Shown: positions 47,540 through 59,105 of the stretch, piece by piece | Numbering within the stretch: position 1 is the first letter of the stretch | Layout: each line of letters starts with the position of its first letter | Assembly: GCF_000283155.1 (NCBI RefSeq) | Contig: NW_004454216.1 | Span: 14,468,072 to 14,532,071, forward strand | Origin: Ceratotherium simum simum | Lineage: Eukaryota; Chordata; Mammalia; Perissodactyla; Rhinocerotidae | DNA length: 64,000 nucleotides | Direction of reading: 5' to 3' | The notes under the pieces: generated by a model | Database searches by the model: none | What the model was told of the DNA's origin: nothing | Seen by the model: the letters and a program-made list of their open reading frames with translations, nothing else | Position numbers and translations under genes: made by a program

Positions 47540-50500
47540 ATGTAGTGTCCATGAAAATATGTGTCAATCAAGTATGCATTAAAAAAAATTATCATTCACT
47601 GCTCTATGGCTCTTTCCTTCATCTGGTCTACAGATTGAAGGTTTTGATTGGTTATACACACCTTTTTTGTTTAAGCATTGTTGATCTGTTTGCCTTATCT
47701 TTCATTACCTACTTAGGTTCTCTTGGTCTTTCAGGCAGCGTTCTAAAAAAAGATCTGAAAATTTGTAATTTCCCAAACAGTGCTATAGAGAAATAAATTC
47801 TAACTGATTGCCAACTTATTGTAGATCATTAATAAATGAATAGTATCTCATTCTGAAAGATAAAATAAATTTTGTAGGTTAAAATAATTAATTTTAATTC
47901 AAGAATAGATTTAAATGTCAATTGCACACTATTCTAACATAATTTTGAAAATAAAATGCAAATTGCATAATCAATTAGTTCTCACTATCATTTTCTAAAA
48001 TTGTCAAATTTTATTTCTTGTCACATTCTTTCTTGAGAAGATTAATGGTGGGATCAGAGAGACCAGCTGTTTAAATATTCTTTTTATTTACAATGCTAGC
48101 TTAATAAATAACCAATCTGCTTAGCAACTATAGCCTTTTTTCAGCTGAAAAGCTTTCATGGAGATCCCCTACATATGGAACATTATTATTTTCTAATACT
48201 AGGCCGTTATCCTTAATAATTTAATATTATGAGACAAACGTTCAGTGCAGTGACAAAAATAACCACTAGCGCGTATGCTTTGTGGCTTTAAGAAAATTAA
48301 GGCCATCCAATGGGCTTTGATAAACAGGTCTAAGAGATGAAGGAAGCAGGTGTAGAAGACATTTAATAAAACATGCTTCTCATTTTTATTCCTTTTCTGT
48401 TTGGTTTCTTGGGAATCTCTGTTTGACAGTGAACTGCAATACAGTGAACTGTATTTGCTTCAGGCAGATGCTTTGATTTCTCTTCATCTACTGATGTGGC
48501 AACCAAAAGAAGGATGGTAGAAGGTATGGTTGAAACCTAACTAAGTTTTAATAAACATAGACTTTTGCAGATAGAGCGATAGTGTTAAACAATTTAAAAT
48601 GTTGGTTTAATGCTTATTATTTGAAGTTGGGCAATGTATGGAAGCACAGATTACAGATTCTAACCACCAGTTATAATGGAATCATATTACATTTGATTTG
48701 TCTTGCTGCAAATAAGAATATCAACATGAACGCACTGATAGTGTTTGTGTCCAGTGTGAAGGTTATATTGAGAATAAATGGAGAAATGTAAGTTAGTAAG
48801 TCATAAAGATTAAAGATTCCTTTCTTCCTTTCTTAAGGGCCTGTTTATGCCAGCTCCAGTCTGGGGACCAACGCCAGCATATTGTCGCATCACCTTGTTT
48901 TCTTGCATGTCCTCACAACCACACTTTCTAGTTTTAGTAAATTTTTTTGGTTAACAATTTCAGACATCAGCAGTATTAATCTACCTTTGCTTTGCATAAT
49001 GGTCCATACCTCAACATCCACGTGTCCACAGGAGAGACAAATAGCGGAATTATTAAGAGATATATAAATGCAGTGTTTCATGAAATACCTTTTAAAAGTA
49101 CCACTTCTTGAAATACTTATTAGAAGTCTGGACTGTAATGTCTACTCCTTGCACTTTGTTCAACATCTAATTCCCTTATTAATGAGATTAGCAGAAAATT
49201 AAATAACGGTGTTTGCATATACATTCCTAGCATTTATATATAATGCACGTATTATATGTGGTACATTAAAAATATGTATAGAGTACTCAATCTCTTCCAG
49301 TGCCAAAAAATGTGAACATCACAATATTTTCGCAAGACGAACTTTTAGAAAAGCATTTTGTTTTCAAATAAGAAAAGAAAGTGGTTCAAGGATATAAGAA
49401 GAAAATTTAAGTTCAGAGATAGAAAGAGAACTCTTGATGTGCATGGTTTTCTTTTTAGACTTTATTGTTTCCAGGTTTATTAAACCTTGAGAGGAACATT
49501 CTGTCAAAGGGGCCTTTCAAACCTGGAAAATCTTTTGGTCAAAAAACCTAAGCTTCTAATTCTAAGGTTGTCTGATACTATTTACTCAGTCAGGGGGAAT
49601 TTACAAAGGATGTGAGTGGTGTGATCCCAGGAGCACATAGCAACTTCAGGCCTTTCCAGGCATTCAAATATTTAGTTCAGATGCTTTGGGATTTCAAATG
49701 AAGGATTTAAAAATATTTTCCCTTCTTTTTCAAAATTCTTGTGTGAGGGGAGTGGATAAAATACATATTATCTCAACCTAGCATTTGATTTCCCTACTAT
49801 TTTATTTGAACGGACATTATAGGTTGTCTCTAATCCTGAAATGCTTTGTCTGGAAACTTCCTTTGTATGTCCTTTGTAGACATTTCCCAATGGAAACAAC
49901 TTTGTGCACATGCTAGTTAGGTTTTCAGGAGAGCCCACAGAAGCAAGGTAAGAGTTGATGCAGAGCTGGAGAAGAGAAGCCAAGGAAGAGAGGTAAAAAG
50001 CACAGGTGGGTTAGGTCATGTGGAGCAAAGTGACGTTCAGGATATATCTAAGAATCTGATAAACTCTACGGACTCTCCTCCTCCAAACCCTCAAAGCTAC
50101 CCAAACTTTGCCTTCATTTTCATGGAGTAAAGAGCACTGTGAAGCTCATTTAAGGAACCTCAGAAGCTCAGGGAAGGTGTCAGACAAGGCAGGCAAACAG
50201 ACGAAGAAGGGTGGCTACCGAGGGGAGTAGAGTTTTCCAGTCTCCAGGTCCCCTTTCTTTCCTCCACCACTTCAGGGCAATCTTCAGCCTACAGTGATGA
50301 AGCAGTGGGCACAGAGGGTGGAGTGGCAGCACTGAAGTTTTAAGGCAATCTAAATTCCAGTTTGCCTTTCTCCCTCACCTCCTTTTTTCCCCTCTGCCTC
50401 CCAGCTGTTCCTCACCCCCTCTCCTCTATCTCTTTACTATAGATGAAAGAAAGGCACAGTAGCAGCAAGGGCAGCTGAAGCTTGTCAGGAAGAGGTGCAC

Positions 50501-51540
50501 CGCCAATGGGAGTCCTTTGCTAAGAGTGGTAAGGATTTCCTTTGCCGGCCATTCTGCTCTCCTTGCCACCCTGGCTTCCCTCTCTGCACATATTCTATTC
50601 CCCCTGTGTCTCCTTTCCCTCCACTTCCCCACTGTGCGAGGAATCACTAAGAACTGGAAAAGGTTCTCTGGAAAGTATGGGCAGTATTAATGATAAGAAA
50701 CGGATTTCCTTTTTTCCTCTTCCTTCACCACTCCTTAAGGATCACTTCTAGGACAGGACCATCCCACCTCTTATTGATGAAGGTAGCAGAACTTCCAGGT
50801 CTCCCCATAAGGAATGACTGGTCAAATGTGAGAGAAATATCCCCATCATTGTATATAAGTACAAGACTATATTTTGCTGAATTGTGCTTTTATTTAATCA
50901 ATTATAGAAACATTTTAAAAATAAGTTTAAAAAAGTCTTTCTAATGATTCTTTTTTGTTTTTGTTAATCCTAGCCATATTTATAATGTCCAGGAAAAAAT
51001 ACATTTATAAGCTAATATTCATATCGCATTGAAGTGAGTGGTACTTCTACACTGGGCAGACCTCCTTCAACATAGCCAAGGCCAACTATGCCCCTGAGGA
51101 AAAAGTCCTTTTCGAAAACATACACTGACATACACTCTTGAACTTCGCCAGCTGTTATATTCTTTCCTCCATTTTCTGTTAATCCTACAAGTAACCAAAA
51201 AGATATAAACCATCATCGCTGTCCCAGGAGAGATGTCTAGGGATTGGATCTACATCTTACTGAATTCTGGGTGAGCTAAAGAATTTTATGGTATTTTGCC
51301 CAATGAGATCCAAAGTCTAATTCAGAGAATCCTGATTGCTTAAGCAGTTACAATCCAATGTGTATAACTGGAAAGCATTGAAGGTTTTTCTTCACGTCAG
51401 AATATTGAGGGGTTTTCTTTTTAAAAAACACTTCTAAGTATTTTTGATTTCTGAGATAATATTGAAAGAACTTAGGTGTCAAGAACCTTTAAAAATAGAA
51501 CAGATATGGAAATATGATTCTTTTGATTTGCTGCTAACCA
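47540..51540. other. Unassigned DNA
   Basis: About 4 kb without an assigned repeat or gene. 49900-50800 is less AT-rich and contains the candidate non-coding exon noted separately. Short open frames have no domain. Confidence 0.4.
50443..50528 (+). other. Candidate 86-base non-coding exon (unproven)
   Basis: A long pyrimidine-rich tract (about 50365-50437) ends in CTTTACTATAG, a good acceptor, and the block is followed by GTG|GTAAGG, a near-consensus donor. All three plus-strand frames are closed by stops, so if it is an exon it would be non-coding, for example of a long non-coding RNA. Chance pairing of splice-like signals is the main alternative. Confidence 0.2.
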
Positions 51541-51544
51541 TAAA

Positions 51545-51660
51545 GATCATTTAACTTAACCTTCTAATGTTACCAATTGTGAAACCAAGGCCCAGAGAGC
51601 TTAAATGACTTGCCCGAGGTCACTCAGCAAGTTAAAGTCGCTAAATATAGATTGAAAAAT
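51545..51660 (-). mobile_element. MIR/MIR3 fragment, minus strand
   Basis: GAAACCAAGGCCCAGAGAGC..AAATGACTTGCCCGAGGTCA..CTCAGCAAGTTAAAG is the reverse MIR/MIR3 core, preceded by AAAGATCATTTAACTTAACC, which points to MIR3. Confidence 0.7.
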
Positions 51661-51664
51661 ACCC

Positions 51665-52755
51665 TGACTCTCACTCAAATTAAATTTCCAGTTCAGAACC
51701 AGTTTAAAATGAGGAACATAGACAAGACGGGTCCTACAAAAACTGCAAAATCGAACTCGGTTTTGTTATGATCTTAAGGCTCGCATTCTCTTCAAATGGA
51801 GGAATAGGTCTCCTATGAAAAGAAAGAGCATAAGTGAAATCTTCCAAAGATCTCAGTTTTGAAAGAGAGACTCCTCATTTTCTAAGAGATGAACAAATCA
51901 CCAACCACACAGCAACTAGGGCAAGACTATTCCCTGCATTCTGAAAGGATATTTGCCATTCCAATAATCACATGATGGATACTACAACTCTACAGAATCA
52001 CCCCCCTTACAGTAAAACTTAAGGCAAGCAAAAATGCCTAGTAGCTGTAGTATTAATCTTTTTACCACGTATATATTAGCGGCTATTTAACTTATGCCTA
52101 CTTATTATAAGGCACTGCATGGTACATTTAAAACATAAGCTTACAGCTAATCAGAAGCTAATTAAAAACTTTACACTATAATTTTCTGTGCTTGCTTTCA
52201 TCTGTATTTTTACAGGAGTAATTATATGATTTTTACAGTGTAATCTATTTAATTTTTATGATAAATTATACTTTAAATCAGTGCTGGAGAACAAAAATCA
52301 GTTCTCTAGAATCACAGGCGTTCAGCAGAGGCACTAAGGGCACAAGATTCCTCTAATGGGGGCTTCTCCTCTGGCAGATTGGGACGATCCACTCCGGAAG
52401 AGGAGGGAATTCTGGCTTCCTGGCCCTGCTCAAGCCTAGCTGGCTACCATACACCAAAAAAAGAAAAAAATAAATAAAAGCAAATAGAACCAATGTATTG
52501 TGAAACATATAGCACAGCCTGAACTCAAGTAAGAAAATAACTTTTTCAGAGATCAACACTGAAAGAATTGTAGAAGTATTTAACATTCATGAAGCACAGA
52601 ACAAGATTGGAAAGGTTCTGAATTTTCACATTGATTCCTCTGTTGTTAAGGTAACTTGAGGCATCTTGGAGCCTCATTCTCCCTATCTCTAGATGAGAGT
52701 CCAAATAGCTGAGCATGCTGCCCCCCACAGGCTGGAGGCACTCTAGTGAAATTAC
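51665..52755. other. Unassigned non-coding DNA
   Basis: Nothing recognised. 52320-52440 is locally GC-richer. Confidence 0.45.
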
Positions 52756-52759
52756 GAGT

Positions 52760-52880
52760 AAAGACCATGTAACACACTCTAGAGTTCAAGTCCTGGTTCT
52801 ACCCCTTACTCCATGGTATTTAACACAATGGCAGACACATGGCGGGTGCTTGGTTTTGATGTGTTCATTCTAAGTGAATG
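52760..52880 (+). mobile_element. MIR SINE with internal deletion, plus strand
   Basis: GAGTTCAAGTCCTGGTTCTA..CCCCTTACTCCATGG is the MIR 5' half, followed directly by a 3' terminus (CAATGGCAGACACATGGCGG); the core between is missing. Confidence 0.55.
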
Positions 52881-52884
52881 AGGC

Positions 52885-53390
52885 CAGTCTCCCAGGTTGG
52901 AAACTAAGTTACTCTTTCCTCTTGTTCTCCTACCATAGTCATTCCACGAACAAAGCATTTGTTTCTTTGAAATGTCTATGGTGTTCTGAACATGGTTTCA
53001 TTGTCTGAGGCCGTTTTAGTCTGGCTGTGACTTCACATCAAGATTCCTGTAAAGTCATCCTCACTTCTCTTGCTAGTCTTGTCCTTTTCCAAAGAAATCT
53101 GCCTTTTCCTGTCACCTTTAGACATACCCAAACCTTACCAATGCCTTCAAATACTAACCTTAACAAATCCCAAATTACGACGCCTGTCTTTTAAGATATT
53201 CTCTAAACCAGCCTCCCAACTACTCAATATTATGTTCCCACAACTCTAAAATCAAGCAAAGTTAATTCTTCAGTATAGTACCATAAAAATTCTCATTTCC
53301 ATACCAATATGCTTTTGCTCTGAAATGCCCTCTCTTCTTCAATGTAGTAAAAAGAACATGATTTTTGGATTCAAAAAATTCTAAGTGTCA
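52885..53390. other. Unassigned, possibly very old L2
   Basis: The pyrimidine-rich plus strand and short motifs suggest L2, but no ordered match convinced me. Confidence 0.3.
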
Positions 53391-53392
53391 AT

Positions 53393-53500
53393 CTGAATTC
53401 TGATACTTGACTAGATATGTAATTTAGGATAGCCTGGCTCCTTGTAAAATGGGCATAACTACCCAACAGGCTTTTTGTGAGGATTAAATGAGATAATAAT
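53393..53500 (+). mobile_element. MIR fragment, plus strand (left half of an inverted pair)
   Basis: ATCTGAATTCTGATACTTGA, TTGTAAAATGGGCATAACTA and TGTGAGGATTAAATGAGATA are forward MIR core and 3' half. Confidence 0.75.
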
Positions 53501-53725
53501 AGCTAATAATATATATAATTTATTGAGAGCATACTGTGGATCAGGCCCCCTTCTATACCTTTTGCATGTATTTATCATTTGATGCTCACAATAACCCTAT
53601 GAAGTAGGTAAGATACTGTTTCTCATACACGAGGGAATTGTGGCATGGAAAGCTAAAGCAATTTCCTAGGAAATAGTATGTGGCTTCTGAGCTGGCACTC
53701 TTAACTACTAAAAAATATGTTATCT
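53501..53725 (-). mobile_element. MIR SINE, minus strand (right half of an inverted pair)
   Basis: TTTATTGAGAGCATACTGTG, GATGCTCACAATAACCCTAT, GAAGTAGGTAAGATACTGTT and CTGAGCTGGCACTCTTAACT are reversed MIR from end to head. It abuts the plus-strand MIR directly. Confidence 0.8.
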
Positions 53726-53729
53726 AGAC

Positions 53730-56030
53730 TAATGTACCTGGTATATGCACCAAAAATGGTAGTAAATGAATAAGTAATTCAAAATTTTAATAAAAATACA
53801 TTTCTTTTAAAAGAATACTAGTTGTATTTTCCCCAAACTATTCAAATAAGGGTAGCTTATTTGACTCAAGATAAAATAGTTGCCATGAATCAAAGTTACT
53901 GACTATATAATTAGATCCTTACAAGCTCTATTTTCCCTCTGTGAAAAGTCCATGAACTCTTAACTACAGGCTCAAGGTTTATTAAAGCGGTGATTGCTTT
54001 AATAATACTAAGGGATTGCTTTAAATACTAAGGGATTTTTTTTCTTTATGTTATAGAATTAGAACAGCATTAATATATAGAATAAAATCACACGTGTGTA
54101 TATAACTTTCTAGTTAAATGTGTGAAAATACTGTTACCAACTAAAGTAATTTGACTAATACTGAACTAACACAAATCTTAGTCATTAGAGACATACACAT
54201 AGTCCTGGCAGAGCATTAGATAGAAGCATAGTGTACAGAATTTAAGAAGACCTGATTATATGCTGTTTCTTTTCTGAAAGAACAGATCCAAAAAAAAAAT
54301 GTGCAGTAAAATATGATTAAATATTACTTGCAGTTTAAAAAATTATTTAATACTGAAATCCTAGGATAACTGATTCAGCCTAATGTCTTTATTAAATCAG
54401 TGCCCCAGCTCGTCCTCCACTGAAGGACTCTGTACACAACGAGACTCCATTGATGATGCAGACAGTCAGTGGTCACCATATTTATTTTTTCATAGGCCCT
54501 GAAAAAAGTGCATCACATATTTTTATTGAATAGAGGGTGGGAGGACTTAGCAAAGAACCAAAGATATTACAGTAAAGAACTGAGGATATTAAACAGTAAT
54601 ACAATGTTTATAATAAATTATTGCAATAAAGTTGTTACTCTAGAGACTTCTTGATTCACCACCTATAATATAGGAATGAAGATCTCGTACAAAATTTCTA
54701 TTTCTTCTAGCTTTTTCAAAAAGGCACTAGTGGCCAGTTCTTGCTTTCATTGCTAACACTAGGAACTCACATTAGAAGATTACAGTAAACTATATCACTT
54801 ACCTATATACTGTGTTGTAAAATGAGATGGCTACTATATTTTCAAACAGAACTAGTACATAACTGTTAGTTATGAGTCTAATAATTTCTGAGAAGTGTGT
54901 TCAGTTGTTGAACTATGTCATTCCCTCGAGTAATGCCTACTCTTGCTCTCTCTGGCCATTAGTGCTTTCTCCCGCTTTCCATCTCACTGACTCTTTAGGA
55001 AGTGGCTAGAGAAAAGGACAAGTTCATCTGGCATAATTTCATAATTATCAGTGACTAAAACACCAGTTGTTTGAAAAGCTGTTCTATCTTATTATTGTTC
55101 AATATTCTGCTCCATAATACACCAAAGAAATCCAATATTGTACCATAATCATAACATCCAGCATGTAGCCCACATTAAATGATTGCTACAGCCCCCATAA
55201 GGGGCATAAAAGCACTATTTTCTATTTATCCCTTGTGGTCTGGAAGAGCATATATTTTGCCCAAGGCTATAAAATATCTCAGAGGCAAAGCAAAAATTCA
55301 GAAGCATTAATTCATTAATCAGTCTCCACAAAGTGCATTGATTCAAGTAAAAAGAGGTAAGTCAACAAATTTTCTGCTTAAGTGCATTACTAGTACCACT
55401 AGAAATAATGTTGAAATTACTAGTTGTTTTAAAGTATTGTCACCCCGGAGGGCCAAAATTGTTCAAACCTGAGGCCCCAGAGTGGAGTCAAATGTTTTTA
55501 ACCTCATCAAGGTTTTGACTCAAGAATGAACAAAAATCTCCCAGGAATTTTTTTCAACTAGAGCACTTCTTTGGAGCTCCACTTTAAATGCCATGGATTG
55601 GGCAAGGTTGTGGAACGTAGGATTTCTACGGGTGACAACTCTTAATCCACTTTTCAGAGTGGCGCTTTTCTATCAGAAACCATCTCCTTCTGGATCCTTC
55701 ATTAGGGTAGAGGAGGCTGAGGAAAAGAATAGATACTATTAAAAAGTGATCTATTTGTTTTTCTATTTTAAAAATAGTGAGGAAGTAATTCTTCAAGTTA
55801 CCAATTTTATTGGCGTCTTATGATAAAAATTTATTATAAATAGAACATGCAGTCATTGAGATCTGGTATTTTCAATGTTATGTTCAACACAAAGACTTAA
55901 TTTTTTATGGACCTCAAAAGAAGCATAGCACAGATACTATTCTTTTTTTGTCTATCAATTTTGTAATTTGTCTCCTCATTTTTATAGGTTCCTCTCATAC
56001 ATTTAATTCACTCAGCTAGAAAGTTGGTGG
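53730..56030. other. Unassigned AT-rich DNA
   Basis: No gene or assigned repeat. It contains a tandem duplication at 53992-54033. 55440-55740 is complex and less AT-rich, possibly conserved. Confidence 0.4.
53992..54033. repeat. About 21-base tandem duplication (two units)
   Basis: GATTGCTTTAATAATACTAAGG followed by GATTGCTTTAAATACTAAGG. The units differ by a 2-base indel, and a third unit starts but stops after GATT. Confidence 0.9.
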
Positions 56031-56037
56031 TGATAAT

Positions 56038-56220
56038 TAACTGTGTAACCAGAGCCATTTACTCATTCTCCACAAAGCTATTTCCTCCCCTCTAAAATAA
56101 AGCTAACACTCTTACCTCAGAAGATTATTGCTAATGTTGAGGGAGATAATATACATAAAACACCTAACATCTAAAAATATGTTTTAAATAGAGTCTGAGG
56201 AATATAAACAAATGTTTACT
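56038..56220 (+). mobile_element. MIR SINE, plus strand
   Basis: CTGTGTAACCAGAGCCATTT, TATTTCCTCCCCTCTAAAAT, CTTACCTCAGAAGATTATTG and GAGATAATATACATAAAACA follow forward MIR core and 3' half. Confidence 0.7.
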
Positions 56221-56779
56221 AAATCATTTGCTCACAGGTTGCCAATCCTGAAAAAATTGTTTCAGATTAAAGTTACGACTAATCTATCATTGACTTCCTA
56301 ACTTAAAATACAACCAAATTGTGTCTAAAACCCCTGAATCTTTTCTCCATACTTCCACAGAGGTGATAAATCTCCCTCCTTTTACCTTCCTCTCTTCAGC
56401 ACACACACCTTCCACACCTCCATCAGAATATATTGGGCCCTCATCTATGTTCCCATAGCAATATCTCCATGATAGTCCTCATTCCCAGTGCATTATGGTT
56501 AGTTGTGAATATGTGTGTCATTTCGGCTGCACTGTGAGTGCATCGAGAGAAAGAACCTGGTACCTGCTGGAACATGCTAGGCTTTTTCTAAATGATTGCT
56601 GAACTGAATGGCCCAGGAGTGGCGTTAGGAAATAGATGTTCTATGAGCGAAGGAAGATAGTATTAGAACAAAAATTATTATTTGATGCGACACATAATTT
56701 CCAAAATTCAAATACATAATTCCAAATACTCTCATCCAGCAAATCAATTCACTGAGCTCCCTGAGAGTTCAGTTTGGAG
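56221..56779. other. Unassigned non-coding DNA
   Basis: Nothing recognised. Confidence 0.45.
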
Positions 56780-57511
56780 TTAGTTCATTGGGCTGATGTT
56801 TAGATGCAATATTTCTTCAGAGCAAACATTCTTCAAGCCAAATCTGGGTTCTTTTACAGAGGATACCAGTGTGTAGACTCTGTCCTTGAATTTCTCTAAG
56901 TTAGAATGGTCTTCTCGGTATTTTGCAATACAGAACTCTGAGAATATAATAAAGAACTTTACATTACGTATCTTGGCACTGAACACTTTTGGAACACTTT
57001 TTTTATTTAGAAAAATCATAAGTTTTGTCCCAGGTGCTGCAAGTGTTCTATACCTGGCAAACTGGAAAGGAGAAAGCTGCCCCTTCTGGAGTGAAAAGAA
57101 AAGGCCACTTCTCATTTTCCACATGTGGGTCCTGAGTATCTTTACTCCTTGTAACGATTTCTAGGCTGTGTGCTATTTGTGGAATGAAGGAACTTCAGGG
57201 ACTCTTAGTGAGCACAATCCTGAATCGACTCCTATCCAGTTCTTCCCAAAGTACAATACAGATGTCCAGTATTTGTGAGAGGCAGCCACAGAGATGCGTA
57301 CATGGTCCCTTCCTCGTGGCTCTTTAAGCTCTATCTCTCTGTTATATTGGCTTTCATCTTCACGAGTAAAGGCCTCTTTGAGAAACCAAGAAGAACAATG
57401 AAAATTCTCCTCAGAAAAATGCAAGTGAGCAGATACCACAAAATTTTTCAAAGACTTAACAGACACTGCAGCCTGTTCCACATCAAGAACCCCTGTACTT
57501 CTATTAAGTCA
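56780..57511 (-). other. Long minus-strand frame with two stops; possible decayed retrocopy
   Basis: On the minus strand, one frame stays open for about 730 bases except for two TAG codons (57173-57175 and 12 bases further on). The two halves give 102 and 114 residues in the same frame. No protein family was recognised. No poly(A) trace was seen at the 56780 end. The plus strand also carries open stretches of 92 and 103 codons here, so base composition may explain it. Confidence 0.2.
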
Positions 57512-57652
57512 GATCACCAAAAACAACGTGCATGCATCACATCACATCAAATCAGTTTAGGTGTCCATAAGCATGACTTAAATTGAGGTACATGTCGATG
57601 AACTGTCCTAAACATTTATTGAGAGCCGATATAAAAAATAGTCACTTAAAGA

Positions 57653-57706
57653 ATATATATATATAGATACATACACACACTTTATATATATAAATACATA
57701 CATAAC
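57653..57706. repeat. Compound (TA)n/(CATA)n simple repeat
   Basis: TATATATATA, GATACATACACACAC and TATATATAAATACATACATA in a row. Confidence 0.85.
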
Positions 57707-57914
57707 TATAGCTAAAATCTTTTGTTCGTTGTGTTCCTCAAAGTCTTCTAAATAAAAGTAAGAATGATTTTTTACTTTTTCCTTAAAAGTAGAACTAAAT
57801 ATACTCTCTTTACATGAATCTTTTTTCGTTTATTTTTAAAAGCGGAATCTACACAATCATCTTATTTCTTTCCACTGGATTTAAGAAATTAGAAGAAAAA
57901 CTAGTGTGAATTTC

Positions 57915-58100
57915 ATGAATGCCTTCTATGTGTAGGGCACTGGATAAGGTGCAACACCTACTTAATTTTAGTTGATTACTATAATAGTGCAAAAAAGCAG
58001 GTTTTGTCAACCCTACTTGAGCAATGAGAAAACTGCGATGCAGAGAGGTTAAGCAGTTTCCCCAAAGTTACCTGTTTGGCATGTGGCAGAGCATTACAAC
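57915..58100 (-). mobile_element. MIR SINE, minus strand
   Basis: ATGCCTTCTATGTGTAGGGC, GCAATGAGAAAACTGCGATG, CAGAGAGGTTAAGCAGTTTC and TGGCATGTGGCAGAGCATTA are in reversed MIR order. Confidence 0.75.
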
Positions 58101-58196
58101 ACTCTCTGTGACATCAACATCAAGAGTCCTTCAAGTACACAGTGTTGCCTAATGAGACACTTAGTGAACAAAGACAATCACTACCTCATGCGTATC

Positions 58197-58201
58197 CCTG
58201 G
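58197..58201. repeat. LTR target-site duplication, left
   Basis: CCTGG directly before the LTR; repeated at 58608-58612. Confidence 0.8.
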
Positions 58202-58607
58202 TGCTATGGACTGAATTCTGTGCCCTGCCCCCCAAATCCATATGTTGAAGCCCTAACCCCCAGTGTGACTGCATTTGGAGATAGGGCCTATTAGGAGGCA
58301 ATTAAGGTTAAATGAAGTCATTAGGGTGGGGCCCTGATCTGATAGTCTTAGTATCCTTATAAGAAGTGACATCATAACCATAGAGTTCTCTCTCTCTCTC
58401 ACCCCCTCCCCTCTGCCACCAAAATGTGAGGACACAGTGAGAAGGTGGCCATCTGCAAGCCAGAAAGAGAGCTCTTACCAGGAACCGAACTGGCTGACAC
58501 CTTGATCATGAACTTCCCAGCCTCCAGACCTGTGAGAAAATCAATTTCTGTTGCTTATGCCTCCAGTCTATAGTATTTTGTTATGGCAGCCCGAGCTGAC
58601 TAATGCA
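58202..58607 (+). mobile_element. MLT1-family solo LTR (ERVL-MaLR), complete
   Basis: It begins TGCTATGGACTGAATT and ends GACTAATGCA, the TG...CA boundaries of an LTR. Recognisable pieces are CATATGTTGAAGCCCTAACC, GGTGGGGCCCTGATCTGATA, TATCCTTATAAGAAGTGACA and TTATGGCAGCCCGAGCTGAC. A perfect 5-base duplication (CCTGG) flanks it. About 406 bases. It is a diverged solo LTR with no internal sequence. A short TC tract at 58386-58400 lies inside. Confidence 0.9.
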
Positions 58608-58612
58608 CCTGG
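58608..58612. repeat. LTR target-site duplication, right
   Basis: CCTGG, matching 58197-58201. Confidence 0.8.
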
Positions 58613-59045
58613 TATAATAATATCTACTTTCCTTTCAAATCACTTCCGATCTCTCTTTTACCTTATATTTAAAATGTCCCCAATGTATGCTTTAATTTTG
58701 TAAGCAACTTAAATTCATTGTTATAAGAGATGGAAAAATAATTAGAAAAAAAGAGAAGAAATGAAGGTAAGAAAGAGAAAAGGGGAGGAAGAGAGGAAGG
58801 AGAACATCCAACAGTGGCTCTTTCTAAGACATTAGATAAGTCAACCATCTGTGATAAAATTGGAGCACTTACATTTTAGGGAATTTTTAAAAGTATTTAA
58901 TATTTGCTAATCTTTCTGAATTTAAAATATGAAGTAATATTTGTGATTCTTCAAAAATTTCAAAAAAGCTTTTGTATTTGTGCTTATACATATAAAAAGG
59001 CTTTATCTCTCTCTCTGCCCACTCATCTTCCATATACAAGTCCAG
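58613..59045. other. Unassigned DNA with a purine tract
   Basis: 58741-58806 is an almost pure A/G run on the plus strand (two T interruptions). Nothing else was recognised. Confidence 0.5.
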
Positions 59046-59049
59046 ATGG

Positions 59050-59105
59050 TTAGAGCAGTGAACCCATCACTGTGCCAGGCACACAGTAGACACGTAACAA
59101 GTGTT
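59050..59105 (+). mobile_element. L2 3'-tail scrap, plus strand
   Basis: AACCCATCACTGTGCCAGGC followed by ACACAGTAGACACGTAAC. Confidence 0.55.

Noticed and set aside
41159..58607. Intact endogenous retrovirus
   Set aside because: Only isolated LTR-type pieces were seen. No internal gag, pol or env-like sequence and no paired LTRs were found.
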